From Diphasiastrum complanatum (Eukaryota > Streptophyta > Lycopodiopsida > Lycopodiales > Lycopodiaceae): a stretch of 64,000 nt of DNA. The stretch is taken from positions 47,442,510 to 47,506,509 of the forward strand of contig CM055095.1 in assembly GCA_029204225.1 (NCBI GenBank), in the 5' to 3' direction. The notes under the pieces were generated by a model, which worked only from the letters and a program-made list of their open reading frames with translations, was not told the origin of the DNA and ran no database searches. Shown in pieces: positions 46,803 through 58,599 of this stretch. Position 1 is the first letter of the stretch; each line of letters begins with the position of its first letter. Made by a program: the position numbers and the translations under genes.

Positions 46803-47537
46803 TCAACACATTATCAACATCAAGAATGTTAGATCCAATGTCCACACCACCACTTGAAGATACTTTTGGAAAGTTTCCTTCATAAAAATGAAATTTCTTC
46901 CAATGACCACATTTCTTGTTGAAGGAATGTAGTCTTTGTAAGCTTTCCTTTCCTCACTATAGCCAACAAACACACCTTTCTTTGAAGATGGATCCTCCTT
47001 GGTTCTATAATCAAGAGTGATGTTGATATAATTAATGCATTCAAAAGTTTTGAAAAAGTTGACACTTAGCCTTCTACCAAATGATACTTCAAAAGGGGTT
47101 TTTCCATCCAATGTAGCACTCGACCATCTATTGCATAGAAAATTAGCACACAACAAAGCTTGATCCCAAAAAGATTTAGGAAGATTTGCATCTAATCTCA
47201 TGGCTTTGGAACCTTCACACAAAGTTTTATTCTTCCTCTTGGCCACTCCATTTTGTTGTGGTGTCCTTGGGCTTGTGTACTCCCTCTTGATCCCATGCTC
47301 ATCACAAAAAGCCTTGAACTTGGTAGAAATATACTCACGACCATTGTCACTCCTCAAGCAGTTGATCTTTGTAGAAACTTCTCTTGCAATCTTGAACTTG
47401 ACAAAGACATCAAACACCTCATCTTTGCTCTTTATTAGATACACCGAACAAAATGTACTAAAATCATCAATGAAAGTCACGTACATCTTAGCACTTCCAT
47501 TGCTAATTGTAGTAACACCATGAATATCTGAATGCAT
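46803..47537 (-). pseudogene. Copia integrase core with catalytic Glu replaced
   Basis: The frame begins MHSDIHG (first catalytic Asp) and has the block FIDDFSTFCSVYLIKSKDEV. The second catalytic Asp is in LRSDNGREYISTKFKAFCDE. The third catalytic residue should be Glu in NGVAERKN, but the sequence is PQQNGVAKRKNKTL, so Glu is Lys. The C-terminal part (FWDQALLCANFLCNR, KKGVFVGYSEERKAYKDYIP) is standard copia. Integrase inserts the cDNA in the genome; this copy should be inactive even though the frame is open. It is joined to the upstream protease frame by a shift near 47545. Confidence 0.85.
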
Positions 47538-47555
47538 AAGTTGGAAAGGCTTACT

Positions 47556-48300
47556 TCATCTTGATATAGACCTCTTGTAAGGTAATCTACGTGACTTTGA
47601 TAAAGCACATTGCTCACAAACATGATTCAAGCTTGTTTGAGATTTAGGAAGACCAAACACAACTTGCCTCTTTTCCATCACCTCCGATGACTTGTAGTTG
47701 AGATGCCCCAATCTCTTGTGCCACACCTCTTGCATTGACATTTGATCTTTTTCCATACATCCAACTTGGTTAGCAACAACACAAGCGTCAAGTTTGAACA
47801 GTTTACCTTGCCTTTTTCCTTTTGCAATCAATTCATCTTCTCTCTTGATCAAACAAGCATCACCAACAAACTCCACCTTGAATCCTTTATCAATTAATTG
47901 ACTCACACTAAGAAGGTTCTCAATAATGGAAGGAATGAAAAAAACATCTCTCAAATTCATATTTCTATTAGTAGAAAGGGAAATAGGAATTGTGCCAATC
48001 CCTTTGATTGCACACTCACCATCATTGGCCGTGTAGATCACCTTATTGTCACCTTCAAATGCCATCAAGGATGAGTAATACTCTTCATGATATGTCATAT
48101 GTGATGTAGCTCCACTACCAATCCACGAAGGATGAATGTCTTCATGATTAGTCAATAAACAAGATGACATTACAAAAACATCATTTGAGATTTGTTCATC
48201 AACACCATCTTCATCAATAGTTAGGTTGGTTTGCTTTTCACCTTGATCTCTCTTCTTCTTGAAGAAATCACTAGCAAAATGCCCTTTGACCTATCTTCCT
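47556..48300 (-). pseudogene. Copia protease and GAG-pre-integrase
   Basis: Upstream of MSSCLLTNH the frame stays open to about 48300 and begins HFASDFFKKKRDQ, the end of a damaged zinc knuckle. The protease active site should read DSGAT and here is WIGSGATSHMT, so the catalytic Asp is Gly. The following blocks are IPISLSTNRNMNLRDVFFIP and ENLLSVSQLIDKGFKVEF. The zinc-binding GAG-pre-integrase motif follows: VWHKRLGHLNYKSSEVM ... CEQCALSKSRRLPY, with its HH-CC ligands present. Protease would process the polyprotein. The active-site change means this copy is not autonomous. Confidence 0.85.
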
Positions 48301-48359
48301 TCTTACCAACAAAAGTAGAAGGCTCACCTTGCCCTTTGACCACTTGCCTTTGCCTTTGC

Positions 48360-48930
48360 CCGTTTCAGTTTGGTAGGTAGGCTTCAATTAAGAAGCCAGC
48401 CCGGGGGCTTGTCCTGGGCCGATAACAAGATTACATATGTATATAGCCAAACATGCCACGTAGAGGCCAACAAGGAATTGCATGCATTTATTAGGCCTAT
48501 GCCATGTGGTGTCCCCATGCTAAAGGGGACCTTTGCCTGTATGTGAACACTTCCTTTGTAATAATGATTGCTTTTGCTTTGTGAGATCTTTGCTTATGTG
48601 AGCTCCTCCATCACTCTGTTGCTTATGGTTTCGATGGTCGGCAATCAGTCAGTGATTGTATCTCTGATGTGTACTCTCCACTAGATTCAAATTTTCGCAT
48701 TGAATGTTAACTGGAGGACAATAGTTTATTTTTTCTGATTTATAATCTTGGCAAAACCAGATCTAGTCGTCATTCATTTTTCGCACTTGTGAATGATAGT
48801 ATAGCTGTACTTGTGATAGTAGTGAATCAATTTTGTTATCACATTAACTATCGCTGCAACTATCGACTATCCTAGTCGACAATAATTGTTGAATAGTTAT
48901 TTGACTAATGCACAACTTATTTTCCAACAA
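48360..48930 (+). mobile_element. LTR-like leader sequence of unknown element
   Basis: A noncoding, T-rich leader-like stretch starts after the copia break and ends near 48925 (ttttccaaca). Its composition resembles the leader before 14925. No primer site or second LTR was found, so this is tentative. Confidence 0.25.
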
Positions 48931-51339
48931 TAGAGACTCCACCCTCCACTCTTGAAGAAGACATAAGCACATCAAGTTTGAGTGCTGATGCTCACTGCTC
49001 CACATACTAATGCATTTGTGAATAGTTGCATATCATCGGATGACACAATCCAAATGTTCCAATTATATCTTATATAGACAACTACAATTTTTAATATTTT
49101 GGTCTTCTAAAAAAGACATTGGATACAATTATGATGGATATGCATCCACAATATCCAAGCATCTTTGGAGTGGCACATATTGTAATCTCCCACTTTATAC
49201 GTGAGATAAATTGATGAAAATGCAGTATTTTTATCTTATAAAAGTGTTATTTTTAAGTTACCAGTTATTGGATAATCTATTGATTGAATGTTTTTATTTT
49301 ACAATTATGACACCCATAGATTACACCTTGATATATATTGTTTGTCTCTACTACTTTCCATCAAACTGGTGCAACCTTATAATCTCTTGATGCATATTCT
49401 CAAAGAATGTTACCTTACGACCTATGGTGGATGATGAAGGTAAGCTTATTTCAAAGTGGATGATGAAGATAAGCTTATTTCAAAGAATGTACTTACCCTC
49501 TTATGTTGATAGGAGGCTTTAGCACAATGGAACTTGTTGGAGGTATGAAAATGGCATTGGTCTGAACATTGTGCATGGGTGGGCATGGGCCCAAGGTCTC
49601 AACCATTATTGAGTAGTGCTATAGATTGAAGGGCAAAGCCCCTTCATGAAAAGTGTCTTCTGTATTTGTTAGTATGTTGGCTGTTGTTACATGTGTATTG
49701 GCTACAAAATATGTATTTTAGGATGAATTTTTTTCTCTCTCTCACATGATAAGAAATTCTATAGATGCTTGTCTTTGAAGGACAAGATTAGGTATCATCA
49801 TAAGATATTTTTTCAAAAGAAAAAGCTACCTTTCAATCTACAACATCGATTGAGAGTAATAAAGGCATCATAATCTCATTGACTTTATATCATACCTCTC
49901 ATTTGAATACTATCTCAAGTAGCACCCTATGAAAACTACCCACTGATTTGTTATATTATGTAGGCAAGTTACACATAGTAAGTGTACTGGAGCCATGCAT
50001 CGATTGATTACTCTCTTCTAAATAACCTTTGGTGTCACGTTGATGGTGGTAACTGAATTGGCCACAAAACAAATTAGAAAAAGACGGACTTCAACCTCAT
50101 GTGCCACATTGGCAACTCAAGCATGGTTGAAAGTGACAACAACTCCTTTTGGCTTTCCTAATATCCTAGTAAGCTATTGTGATGATTTGCTAAAAGGTAA
50201 TTTGTCGCACTTCAGTGACTTTAAACATTATAATGGGCTTTATTTATTTTTCATTCATTTAGATCACAATCAATGTTTTTGGCATGGTCTTACGAAAAAC
50301 GATACTATGTGTTTAAGTTGGTCAATGGAGTTTATACAAAAGTCAACCTTTAAGTCAATGTCTTAAATTATAAGGGTATGTGCACACAAAAAAGTTGCCA
50401 CATCGCTAAGGACTTTATTGTAAAAACATAGATCTTCATATGCAAGTTGCAAATAGCAAAAAATTTACGTCCCTCTCTTTTCCTTGCGTGCATTGTCACA
50501 CTTTAGATGCACCTTCATATGCAAGTCATTGAATAGCCAAAAATTCACCTCCCTGTTTTTTTCTTGCATGCATCCAGGCTCTCAACCTACATGATGCACC
50601 AACATCATCACCAAGGTCAACAATAAATATTAAAAATCATCTATTTGCATTTTCGAGATCATTTCGTATATGTTTTTTTAATTATTATTGTCATATCTCT
50701 ACTCATGCACACACTTATAATCATAAATCAATCTTTGAAGCAAGAAAATGAAATGATAACCATCTATGCCACGGTTCCGAGACGACTAGGAGTTGAAAGC
50801 AGCTAATTATCTTCCATTCAATCATACACAATCACATATTTTATTCAAAAAAATTTGTGGCAATGCCTTTGTGCCATGCATGCTACAACAAATTTCTTGT
50901 TTTATTTCTAGCTTTTGTTGAGAGAGTGGTAAGCTATTCAAATGATTTGCTAAAAGCTAAAGTGTGTGCTATTAAAGTGTCGCTCTTGACTTTAATAGCA
51001 AACACGCACACTCTAATCAATGGGTGTACGATGCTGTAAAAACCATTTCAAGGGCTTTGTAACCCAAAAACAAGGCCTCCCGCAAACCCTCTTAACTTTA
51101 ATAGCAGACGCGCACGCGATATGCTTTGCCTGCTTTCGAGATCTTCTCTTTCTCGTGTACGAGCTCGCACTTTCCTTCTCGTTACGATCCATTTTTTTCA
51201 TCACATTTCTCCTCGCGTCTGTCAGATTTGTGCCTACAGTGTTGTGCATTTAGTGAGGTGGCAGTTCCGGTGTTCAATTATTTTTCGCCGCTCTTCATTT
51301 CGTCGTATATTGTGAGAAATTTAGTCACTTAGGGTTTGT
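48931..51339. other. No gene recognised; small duplications
   Basis: A 28-bp stretch (ctcttgactttaatagcaaa...) at 50983 recurs at 51089 with a few changes. gtaagctatt...gatttgctaaaag occurs near 50170 and 50930. No protein domain was found. Confidence 0.4.
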
Positions 51340-51364
51340 TTGCCTGGAAATTGCAATCGTTTCA

Positions 51365-51497
51365 TGCTTAGATCTTTCAAATTCGAACCTATTTGTGAAT
51401 GCGAAGAAGCGGATTGCACAGACACATACTATAAACAGATTGTAGACATGCCGGACGAGAATGCAAGGCTGTTGAGTGCAGTGGCCGGGGCTGGAGC
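51365..51497 (+). CDS. Possible first exon of an unidentified gene
   Basis: An open stretch with GC-rich, coding-like composition reads MLRSFKFEPICECEEADCTD, and then MPDENARLLSAVAGAGAG before a ggttat junction. The second Met (51448) gives a plausible short N-terminus. No downstream exon could be matched before the hAT-like MITE at 51943, so the call rests on composition and start context only. Confidence 0.2.
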
Positions 51498-51942
51498 AGG
51501 TTATTCTTGTAATTCAAGTTTCTTTATTTGCCAGGCAGACCAACTGATTAAGCTTTCTAACTTATTGTGCAACTGTTGTACGATTGTTTTTCTATGTTAC
51601 CCAAACTGCCGTATGTTAGTAGACGATTGATTTGACAAGTTTTTCGGTTAGACAACCTCAGATAGACGTTTTTTTATTGTTTCAGTTGCATTTTGGAATG
51701 GATCCTATGGTTTTATTGGTTTGTTGCGTAGATAGATGGATGATAGCTATAATGGGATGCATTTTATTTTTTTATAGTTAATAGTGTAGATAGATTTATA
51801 GTTCTAATGGCGCCTTTCATGTTACGTAAGAGAAATCATACCTATGGAACTTTTGACCTTTCTCAAAAGCAATTGTGGGTTTTATCTAAGCTTCCGAGTG
51901 CCAACCTTACTGTTTTACGTAAATGGTGAGTATAGTGTAAGG

Positions 51943-52623
51943 CTTAGAAGCCCGTTCCGACCAAAATGGGTCGGAACGTTCCGTTTCGTACATTCCGGAA
52001 CGTACTGGGTCGGAACGAGTTTGTTTACAATGTAGAAAAAAAAACATAATACGCTGGTTTTCCGCGGAATCTATTGAGGTAACACCCTGCTGGCCCGTGA
52101 CTTCACCATTTCAGAACACCTGCTGGCCTGCAACTTCACGATTCACAACAGCGAGTTGGGATTTAGCACCACATACGCAACAGCTCATTTTTATCGTTCG
52201 TCACTTCAATTTCACAAGAGAATGATCATTCGTTGCATACTGCTAGCCTCAGATAGATTCCACTAGTCTCAGATAAAGCTTCAAATAATCTATCTTCGTG
52301 TCGTCTTTGATAATTTTTTCTTACCCGATAGATACTGCTAGCCTCAGATGATAGATACTGCTAGCCTCAGATAGATTCCGCTAGCCTCAGATAAATCGGA
52401 TTTCCATTCTATCTTGGTGTCTTCTTTGATAATTTGAATAGGTAATAGTAGAACGGATCTTCTATAATTAATAATAATTATCATGTAAAGCTTCAAAGAA
52501 AAAATAGAACGGATTAAATATTAAAGTGTAAAAATCCTTTGTATAAAAAACGTATTTTTTTTTTTTAGAGTCCGTTCCGGAACGCATTCCAGAACACGTT
52601 CCGTTCCGGAACGGGCAGCTAAG
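51943..52623. mobile_element. hAT-like MITE, 681 bp, with 8-bp target duplication
   Basis: gtgtaagg flanks the element at 51935-51942 and 52624-52631. The left end is CTTAGAAGCCCGTTCCG and the right end, read inward, is CTTAGCTGCCCGTTCCGG, differing only at two central bases over the first 17. Sub-terminal ggaacg/cgttcc motifs cluster at both sides. The interior (52240-52400) holds four copies of gctagcctcagat. There is no transposase, so it must be mobilised in trans. Confidence 0.85.
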
Positions 52624-52631
52624 GTGTAAGG

Positions 52632-53333
52632 ATACGTGTAGAAAATGATTCCGTGCACTTGTTTACAGTCAAATTTTCATATCCGTAGAAATAGAAGGGT
52701 TTGAAAAACAAAGGGGCTTAAACACGATGAGTCGCAAAACAAGGACGCCAACGCAGAAGATCAGCAAAGGACAAGGAATAACACAATGGCACTGAAGCTT
52801 ACCGTTATTATGGATCATGATTCAAATAGGCTGCACCCAGTAAGTGATACTAGGTTGGGTCATACGCTCGTGTAAACTCGTAAAGACCTGAGGCTTAACT
52901 AACTAGTATCGCGTAGGCATACCAACCTAGGTTCCATTCGTGGCCTCTCTTAGTTCACAGTTGCTACACTCTTTTACTTTGTCTAGATTACTATTCACTT
53001 TGGAAGCCCCAAGAGATTCCTGAAGTTAAGCAAAGCTATGCCTTGGTAAGGCTTTAGCGATTATATCAACTGGCATTCAATTCAGAATTTTAAAGTAATT
53101 GCAATCCAATGTTTTTACTTCTTCTATGAAACCTTTATGTTCTTTGAGAAACTAGCAGCCTTGATTTTGGATACGTAAATTCACCCCGTTCCTCCACATT
53201 CCTAACTCGTCCATCAGATTCTTCATCGAAATGTGTTCTTTTGCTGCGTGGCGTACTCCCACGCGTGCCTCTTGTGTTGTAGAAAGCACTGCTGAATTCT
53301 GTTTCCAGCAGCTCCAACCCACTTTGCATCCAG
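52632..53333. other. No gene recognised
   Basis: Low-information sequence between the MITE and the copia relic. It may include the copia 3' end, but no purine tract or LTR was seen. Confidence 0.4.
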
Positions 53334-54470
53334 CTAATAATAAAAAAATGTACCCACATCTTTACTTCCTATCATCAGCATGGCCCGCCCAGTCTGAATC
53401 GGCATTTGTTCCTGATTGATTTGATACACCAAACCCTGTTGAATTGTTCCCCGCAAATCTGTCCGTATTCCAGGCCTTGTGCAGACAATGATGTACATCA
53501 AAGATGCAATCAGACCTCTATAAGGTCTTCTCTTCATTATCTGTACTTCTTCCTCAGTTGAGGGGCACATTTCGTTGGTTTACCTCCTAGCAGCATTTAA
53601 AGGTTTCTTCATTGCAAATTTTTCAATTCACATTGGAAGCTACAATTCCTGCGATAGACATGTCACTCTCTCTTCTCTATTTCTCAGATCCCCCCCAGGC
53701 AACAGTGAACTCGACTCAAGTCTTTTATCTTGATGTTATCATTTGGCCTGTTCTTTTAATCTCTCAGCCTTTTTTTGGTCATTGCTTATGATTATGATGT
53801 CATCTACGGGCAATGCTATATAACCAAAACAGCCTATCAGTGTTTTGTGCTTATAAACTGGAATAAGAATAATAACATCTTCTAAACCATTTTCAAGAAA
53901 CGAGTGAACTCGCTGATACCACATCAGTGATGTTTGCTTAGGCCCATATAGTGAGTTTTCTGAATTAACATACTTTGTTGCTTCCATCTTCGAAGTGTGG
54001 CGGACTGTGCAGAAATGCTGTGCTCATCTTCATCTGTTTTATTTCCATATCATTCATGGTAGTCCAAACGATCAAAATCTGGAATGGAAGCCGACTTCGC
54101 AATAGTTGCATAAGTTTCCATGTAGTCAATTCCCTCTATTTGGGCATAACCCTTATCATTTTACCTGGTCTTGAAATGATTGATTGTCCTGTCAGCTCTA
54201 TGCTTGATCTTGAACACTCATTTCCTTCTGGTAGCTCTTTGGTCAACTATCATGTCTGTCAATTCCCATGCCTTATTTCTAGTGAAAGAGCGGAGTTCCT
54301 CTTTCGTCGCCTCTTTCCATTACTCCCATTCACGGCTTTGTTGTGTTGCATACAGATTGCTTGGCTCAACTACCCTTTCTTCTGTTATGAAGCTCATTTC
54401 ATCATGCCTTTCAAGAGCATTCTTATTTCTGATTGATCTCTTAGGGTGCAGTATTCGCTCTTTAATCACT
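53334..54470 (-). pseudogene. Ty1/copia reverse transcriptase relic
   Basis: On the minus strand the order is ALERHDEMSFITEE, EEATKEEL-like text before RNKAWELTDMIVD, then VFKIKHRADRTINHFKTR, KGYAQIEGIDYMETYATIAK, SLYGPKQTSLMWYQRVHSF and FGYIALPVDDIIIISNDQKK. In the last block the YVDD motif is PVDD. The block MCPSTEEEVQIMKRRPYRGL and YIIVCTRPGIRTD follows near 53560-53440, the usual RT to RNase H connection. Several stops (near 54205, 54165 and 54055) and frame changes show it is dead. RNase H is not complete. Confidence 0.75.
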
Positions 54471-55894
54471 TCTTCCTCTGTCCATGTCCCCCCATTCTTC
54501 TGGCTTCTCGAATCACCTTATTCATGTGTTTGCCCATCCACCTCTGCATTTGTCCTGCTGTCAAGTGTTATGACTTCGGATGGCTGTTGTATTCTCTCCC
54601 CTTCTCACTGAATCCCGTCATACTCTTATCAAGTTTCAACCCCTTCACTGCTGGTTGGAGTTCCTTACCCAAATACGACTCCATACGACTCCTCCTGCAA
54701 ACACTCTTGAAATGGCCCTTTAATCAATGGCTGTACGATAATGTAAAAGCCATTGGTCTTAGCCACCCCAATGGCAAGTACATCCTTAGCCTCCCTTCTG
54801 AGCTTGTAAATCTACCTGCACATTCCTCGACCAATTGGGAAATGGCATCTGCAATTTTGATGTTAAAGCAAGATGACAATTTTCTTGGGTGGGAGAGTGT
54901 ATTCAAACTTGTGAGCCTTGGTGGAAAGGGTGTGCATGAGACGATCGATATGAATTACAATTTATAAGATGAAGATCAATATTTGTTAGTAAGCAAAAAA
55001 TGCCTTGACTTTTTTAATTGGTGAATATATTTGTCAACTCTTGGGAATTTTTTGTTTACTGCTTTGATAAGAGATTAAATTTTATCTTTGCAGTGCCATG
55101 GTTTTGACAAGCTTTTCCGCAATGCTTAGTTGCTCTTTGTTGTTCAGCATTGGTATTTTCCTCTGTTTAGAAAATAGGTTTTAGAGAAGTACATAGATTA
55201 TTGTCTGCTGTCAAAATAAACATCAATGAGTACGTGGTGCTAGGAAATTTCTGATTTCTCAATACTAGTCCATAAGCCTGTGAGATATTTCTTTTTCTTC
55301 TGCTGAAATCAGGGCTTAGCAATAACAAGCTAAGAAATATTCTTCTATGCATTCTCCATAATAATTAACCCTGACATTAAGGCTATCATCACAGACCGTC
55401 TTGAAGTCTGTAGGTCTGAGCAAATACTGTGTCTTCCAAATGTCGGCAGCAGATCAGAAGATTCATGGTTGATATCTCCGTCATAGAAGTTAGAACCTCC
55501 AAATTTCTCTAAGAGATCATTACAAGGCCTTCTCCTGAATGAAAAATAGATTCAATAGTTATTATGGCATTTGCAAGTAGCCATTGGGAGGATAATTAGC
55601 ATCTCAACAACAACAAATTCAATACTTCCAGTATGTCCTGATTCAACTATGATTGCTTGTGTACCTCACATAAGTCAGATTATGCTCCTAGCTTGTTTGA
55701 GAGCACTTGAAAAGACAGGGCTGCCTTCAACATAGGAACTGAAAGCAAGTTAGCCATCAAACATACCGAAACATGAACTTGCAAACAATCATACACAAAT
55801 TCATGAAACATCTACGAAAAATGTAGAATTATAAATCACACATAATGCACACTGACAAATGGTACTAAGTCGAAAGCAGGTACCCTTCCAAGAC
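54471..55894. other. No gene recognised
   Basis: A longer open frame at 54446-54967 on the plus strand has no recognisable domain and its first part overlaps the copia relic in antisense. A piece of it (aatcaatggctgtacgat, 54723) resembles 51017. Confidence 0.4.
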
Positions 55895-56400
55895 CTCCAT
55901 TCTCACCCTCTTTCTTTCTGGCGTACTCGACTTAAAACAACTTCCTCACGCCCTGTCGCAAAACTCCGCTACTTGGCTTATCGCATCCTTACTAAGTCCT
56001 TGCCTCTTTGAGCCAAATGGCCTTTTCTTACTGATCGCCTTTGTCCCCTTTGCCAGCTGGAAGAAGAAACTGTTCAACACCTGTTTTTTCATTTGCCGTC
56101 AAGACTTGTGGTTGGAATTCCACCGCCTTCTTGGTTGCTGGTGCACTGTGCCTCCATTTGCAGTTGACACTATTTTGCTAGGGGATTCACCTGCCATGCA
56201 TGCTTCCTCACTTCCTTTTTGGCATCTTTGCAGGCTTTCTGTTTTGTGGCTGATATGGTTGACATACAACAGACAGGTTTTTGTTACTGGCTACTACATG
56301 TCTGCAGCTTGCTCTGTATTTTTACGCTGTGCTTTAGCTGCTAGTAGTTGTTATAGACTGCCGCCTTGCGTGGTGTGTTGAAGTCTTCTATTTTTCCTAT
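55895..56400 (+). pseudogene. Non-LTR (LINE) reverse transcriptase C-terminal zinc-binding region
   Basis: The frame reads WRTRLKTTSSRPVAKLRYLA, then AKWPFLTDRLCPLCQLEEET and VQHLFFHLPS. This is the zf-RVT pattern (C-P-x-C...E-x-x-x-H-L-F-x-x-C) of plant LINE proteins, with the last Cys lost. After a frameshift near 56100 the text LWLEFHRLLGCW and VLWLIWLTYNRQVF is the usual end of this domain. The domain lies at the C-terminus of LINE ORF2 and probably binds nucleic acid. Endonuclease and RT are missing, as expected for a 5'-truncated LINE copy. Confidence 0.65.
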
Positions 56401-57340
56401 AGTTGGTTGCTTCTTTTTTGAAGATAGTTTTCGGTAATGGCCTTCGATGCCGTGTACAAACTAGTATACTTAACGTTTGCAAAAAAAAATAAATTGATAA
56501 TTTGTAACCAAATAATGTTAATATATTAATGTGACAAATTAATTGGTTACAACATATGTCATCAATGATGTTTGCATCATCATCATTACATATAAATACA
56601 CCTCGTGAGCAATATATTAATATTGACAATGATTGATGACTATCTAATATATCTGATTTATGAAGAAATGGTTTTTTGCCAATATTTCTTGATCACCATG
56701 ACATTTGATTCAATTTGTGACTAGTTTATCTCAATCTGCTATAGATAACATTGGCTCATACCTTTTATTAGTTAGTAATTGACATTCTAGCATCATATTT
56801 AGTGTCATGTCCGTCAACATGGAGTGCATATGTATAGTCTCTACTTTTATGAGGTTCCTTTTGAAGAGAGGATTGTGTAAAGATCACCTCATGTAGATCA
56901 TGTAGACCCTAGTACAAAGCACCTAAAAGGATTGTCTGTCGAGCAAAAAAACCTAACCAAGTAAAGATCAAACCAAAATAGGAGCAGATGACTGCAACAT
57001 GATCAGTCATTGAAAATTCAGATGCGGCGATGACTCTATTATTGATTCTTTCTGATGCCTATGAAACATGGGTTATGGCTATTTCAACCCAGGAACATAT
57101 CACTCTCTCTGTCAAGAGATCGATTTTTTGTGATTTTGTCAAAACTCTAATTTGATTGGATCTCTAGATTGTGAGATTACTGGACTTCATTTGAGTGTGT
57201 TTCAATCTTAGGAAGTGGCAAGAGTCATTAGATTGAGGATAGATCATAGGTTGATCAAGATTTCACTATTCTATGTGTTGATTTGCTTGGTACAAGTGCT
57301 AGAAGAGAATTGAGAGGTTCCATGTCTTTGTGATTTCTTT
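56401..57340. other. No gene recognised
   Basis: It may include LINE 3' UTR and copia 5' leader sequence, but no defining motif was found. Confidence 0.35.
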
Positions 57341-57418
57341 TTGAAAACATATTTTGTTGTTCAAAAGAGTGCTTTGTGCATTGGAACAGGTTGGAAGAGA
57401 AGATCAGGTCATTGCTAC

Positions 57419-57519
57419 ATGGCTACATCAAGTGGATTCATGTTGGAAGACAATGATAGACTTACCTCAAGTAACTATTCATTGTGGAAAGTGAGGATGG
57501 AATCACTTTTTGAGACCAA
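57419..57519 (+). pseudogene. Ty1/copia Gag N-terminus fused to a dispersed repeat
   Basis: The frame reads MATSSGFMLEDNDRLTSSNY and then SLWKVRMESLFETN. This is the start of copia Gag (L-x-x-x-N-Y-x-x-W-K-x-R-M). It stops being gag-like at the motif caaccctcgca, where the repeat homologous to 38945-39245 begins. Hence gag is cut within its first 35 residues. Confidence 0.65.
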
Positions 57520-57795
57520 CCCTCGCATTGATTAACCTTCAAAAATATGATCAGTAGGTAGATTTGTCTCAGATCTATCTGTAGTGAAAATTTCAGGCCA
57601 ATCAGAGTTGGATCAAAGAAATATCTGAAAAAAACCATAAAAAAAGGCTAAAATCACACTATTAGCGAATTGAAACTGATCAAATCTTGTCAAATCTAGG
57701 TTGCAATCACAACATCCATCAAGATCCAACATCCCTGGACTGAACCAAGTGAATGAACCTCAGATCAAGATGATCAGTACCAAGAAATTATCACC
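57510..57795 (+). repeat. Dispersed repeat, copy two
   Basis: It aligns with 38945-39245 in direct orientation over about 285 bp with scattered changes. It begins at the copia gag break point. Confidence 0.8.
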
Positions 57796-58599
57796 CATGC
57801 CGCCAAAACATTTCTGTTTCATCTCCATTTCATCTTCCATCTCCTCTTGACATTGCAACCCTGTTCTATCCACCTGTTAAATCCAATTCTGTTTTTATTT
57901 TTCCATCCATAATGATCAATCTTTCACTTACTCTCTTCTTTTTCTTTACTTCAAAAAAAAAAAAAACCGGAACACCATCAACATTGTACGGTCCTTGAAG
58001 CAATCCATCAACCAGCTACTTTGTGACATTCTAGTGCTGAGCTATGGAGACCGCCCTTGCAGGATTATCTAAACTACAAAAGTTTCTCATAAAACAATTT
58101 GAGACTACACCCATCGAATCTTCCATCTAGTGAAGGATTGTCCGATTTCTGAACAAGTTATCATGGCAAAATGCTATGCGGGACTGCCCAAGAAGATTAG
58201 ATCTGCTAATACTACCCGATATCACTTTCCCACTTATATAAGTTTGAAACATGCCTTTACTCTATCATGTTTTTTCCTTTTGAGTTCACACTTGAAAGTA
58301 ATACCATAGGTTCTTTCTCATAATTTTCAATTTTTTTTAGGTATGATGGCTCATGTAAAATCCACCACCCATCGCATCACTACCATCTATCTCTTTGCCT
58401 CCTATGTGCCTATTAGTACTGGATGTAGACCGAACAAAAAATAGGTATGACTAAATGTTGTGAAAATTACAGCAAATAAGGATCCCAAAACACTTGAAAT
58501 GATGAGAGAAACAATAGATTATGATCTCATAAGATTAGCATAACTTGAACCATCAAAATCCATCAAGAATCTATGCTTGAACCTCACTAAATGGCCCAA
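57796..58599. other. No gene recognised
   Basis: An A-run lies at 57950-57966. Nothing else was recognised. Confidence 0.4.

Larger units (their letters stand above)
45772..48350 (-). mobile_element. Ty1/copia element lacking reverse transcriptase
   Basis: In minus-strand order it has a damaged zinc knuckle end, protease, GAG-pre-integrase, integrase, a short linker, a terminal frame, a purine tract and the LTR. RT and RNase H are absent; integrase is followed within about 250 bp by the terminal frame. On its 5' side it breaks off near 48350 at unrelated sequence. It is therefore internally deleted and 5' truncated. Confidence 0.8.

Noticed and set aside
54446-54967. 173-residue plus-strand frame
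   Set aside because: No domain is recognisable, its first part lies close to the copia relic in antisense, and no splice or promoter context supports it.
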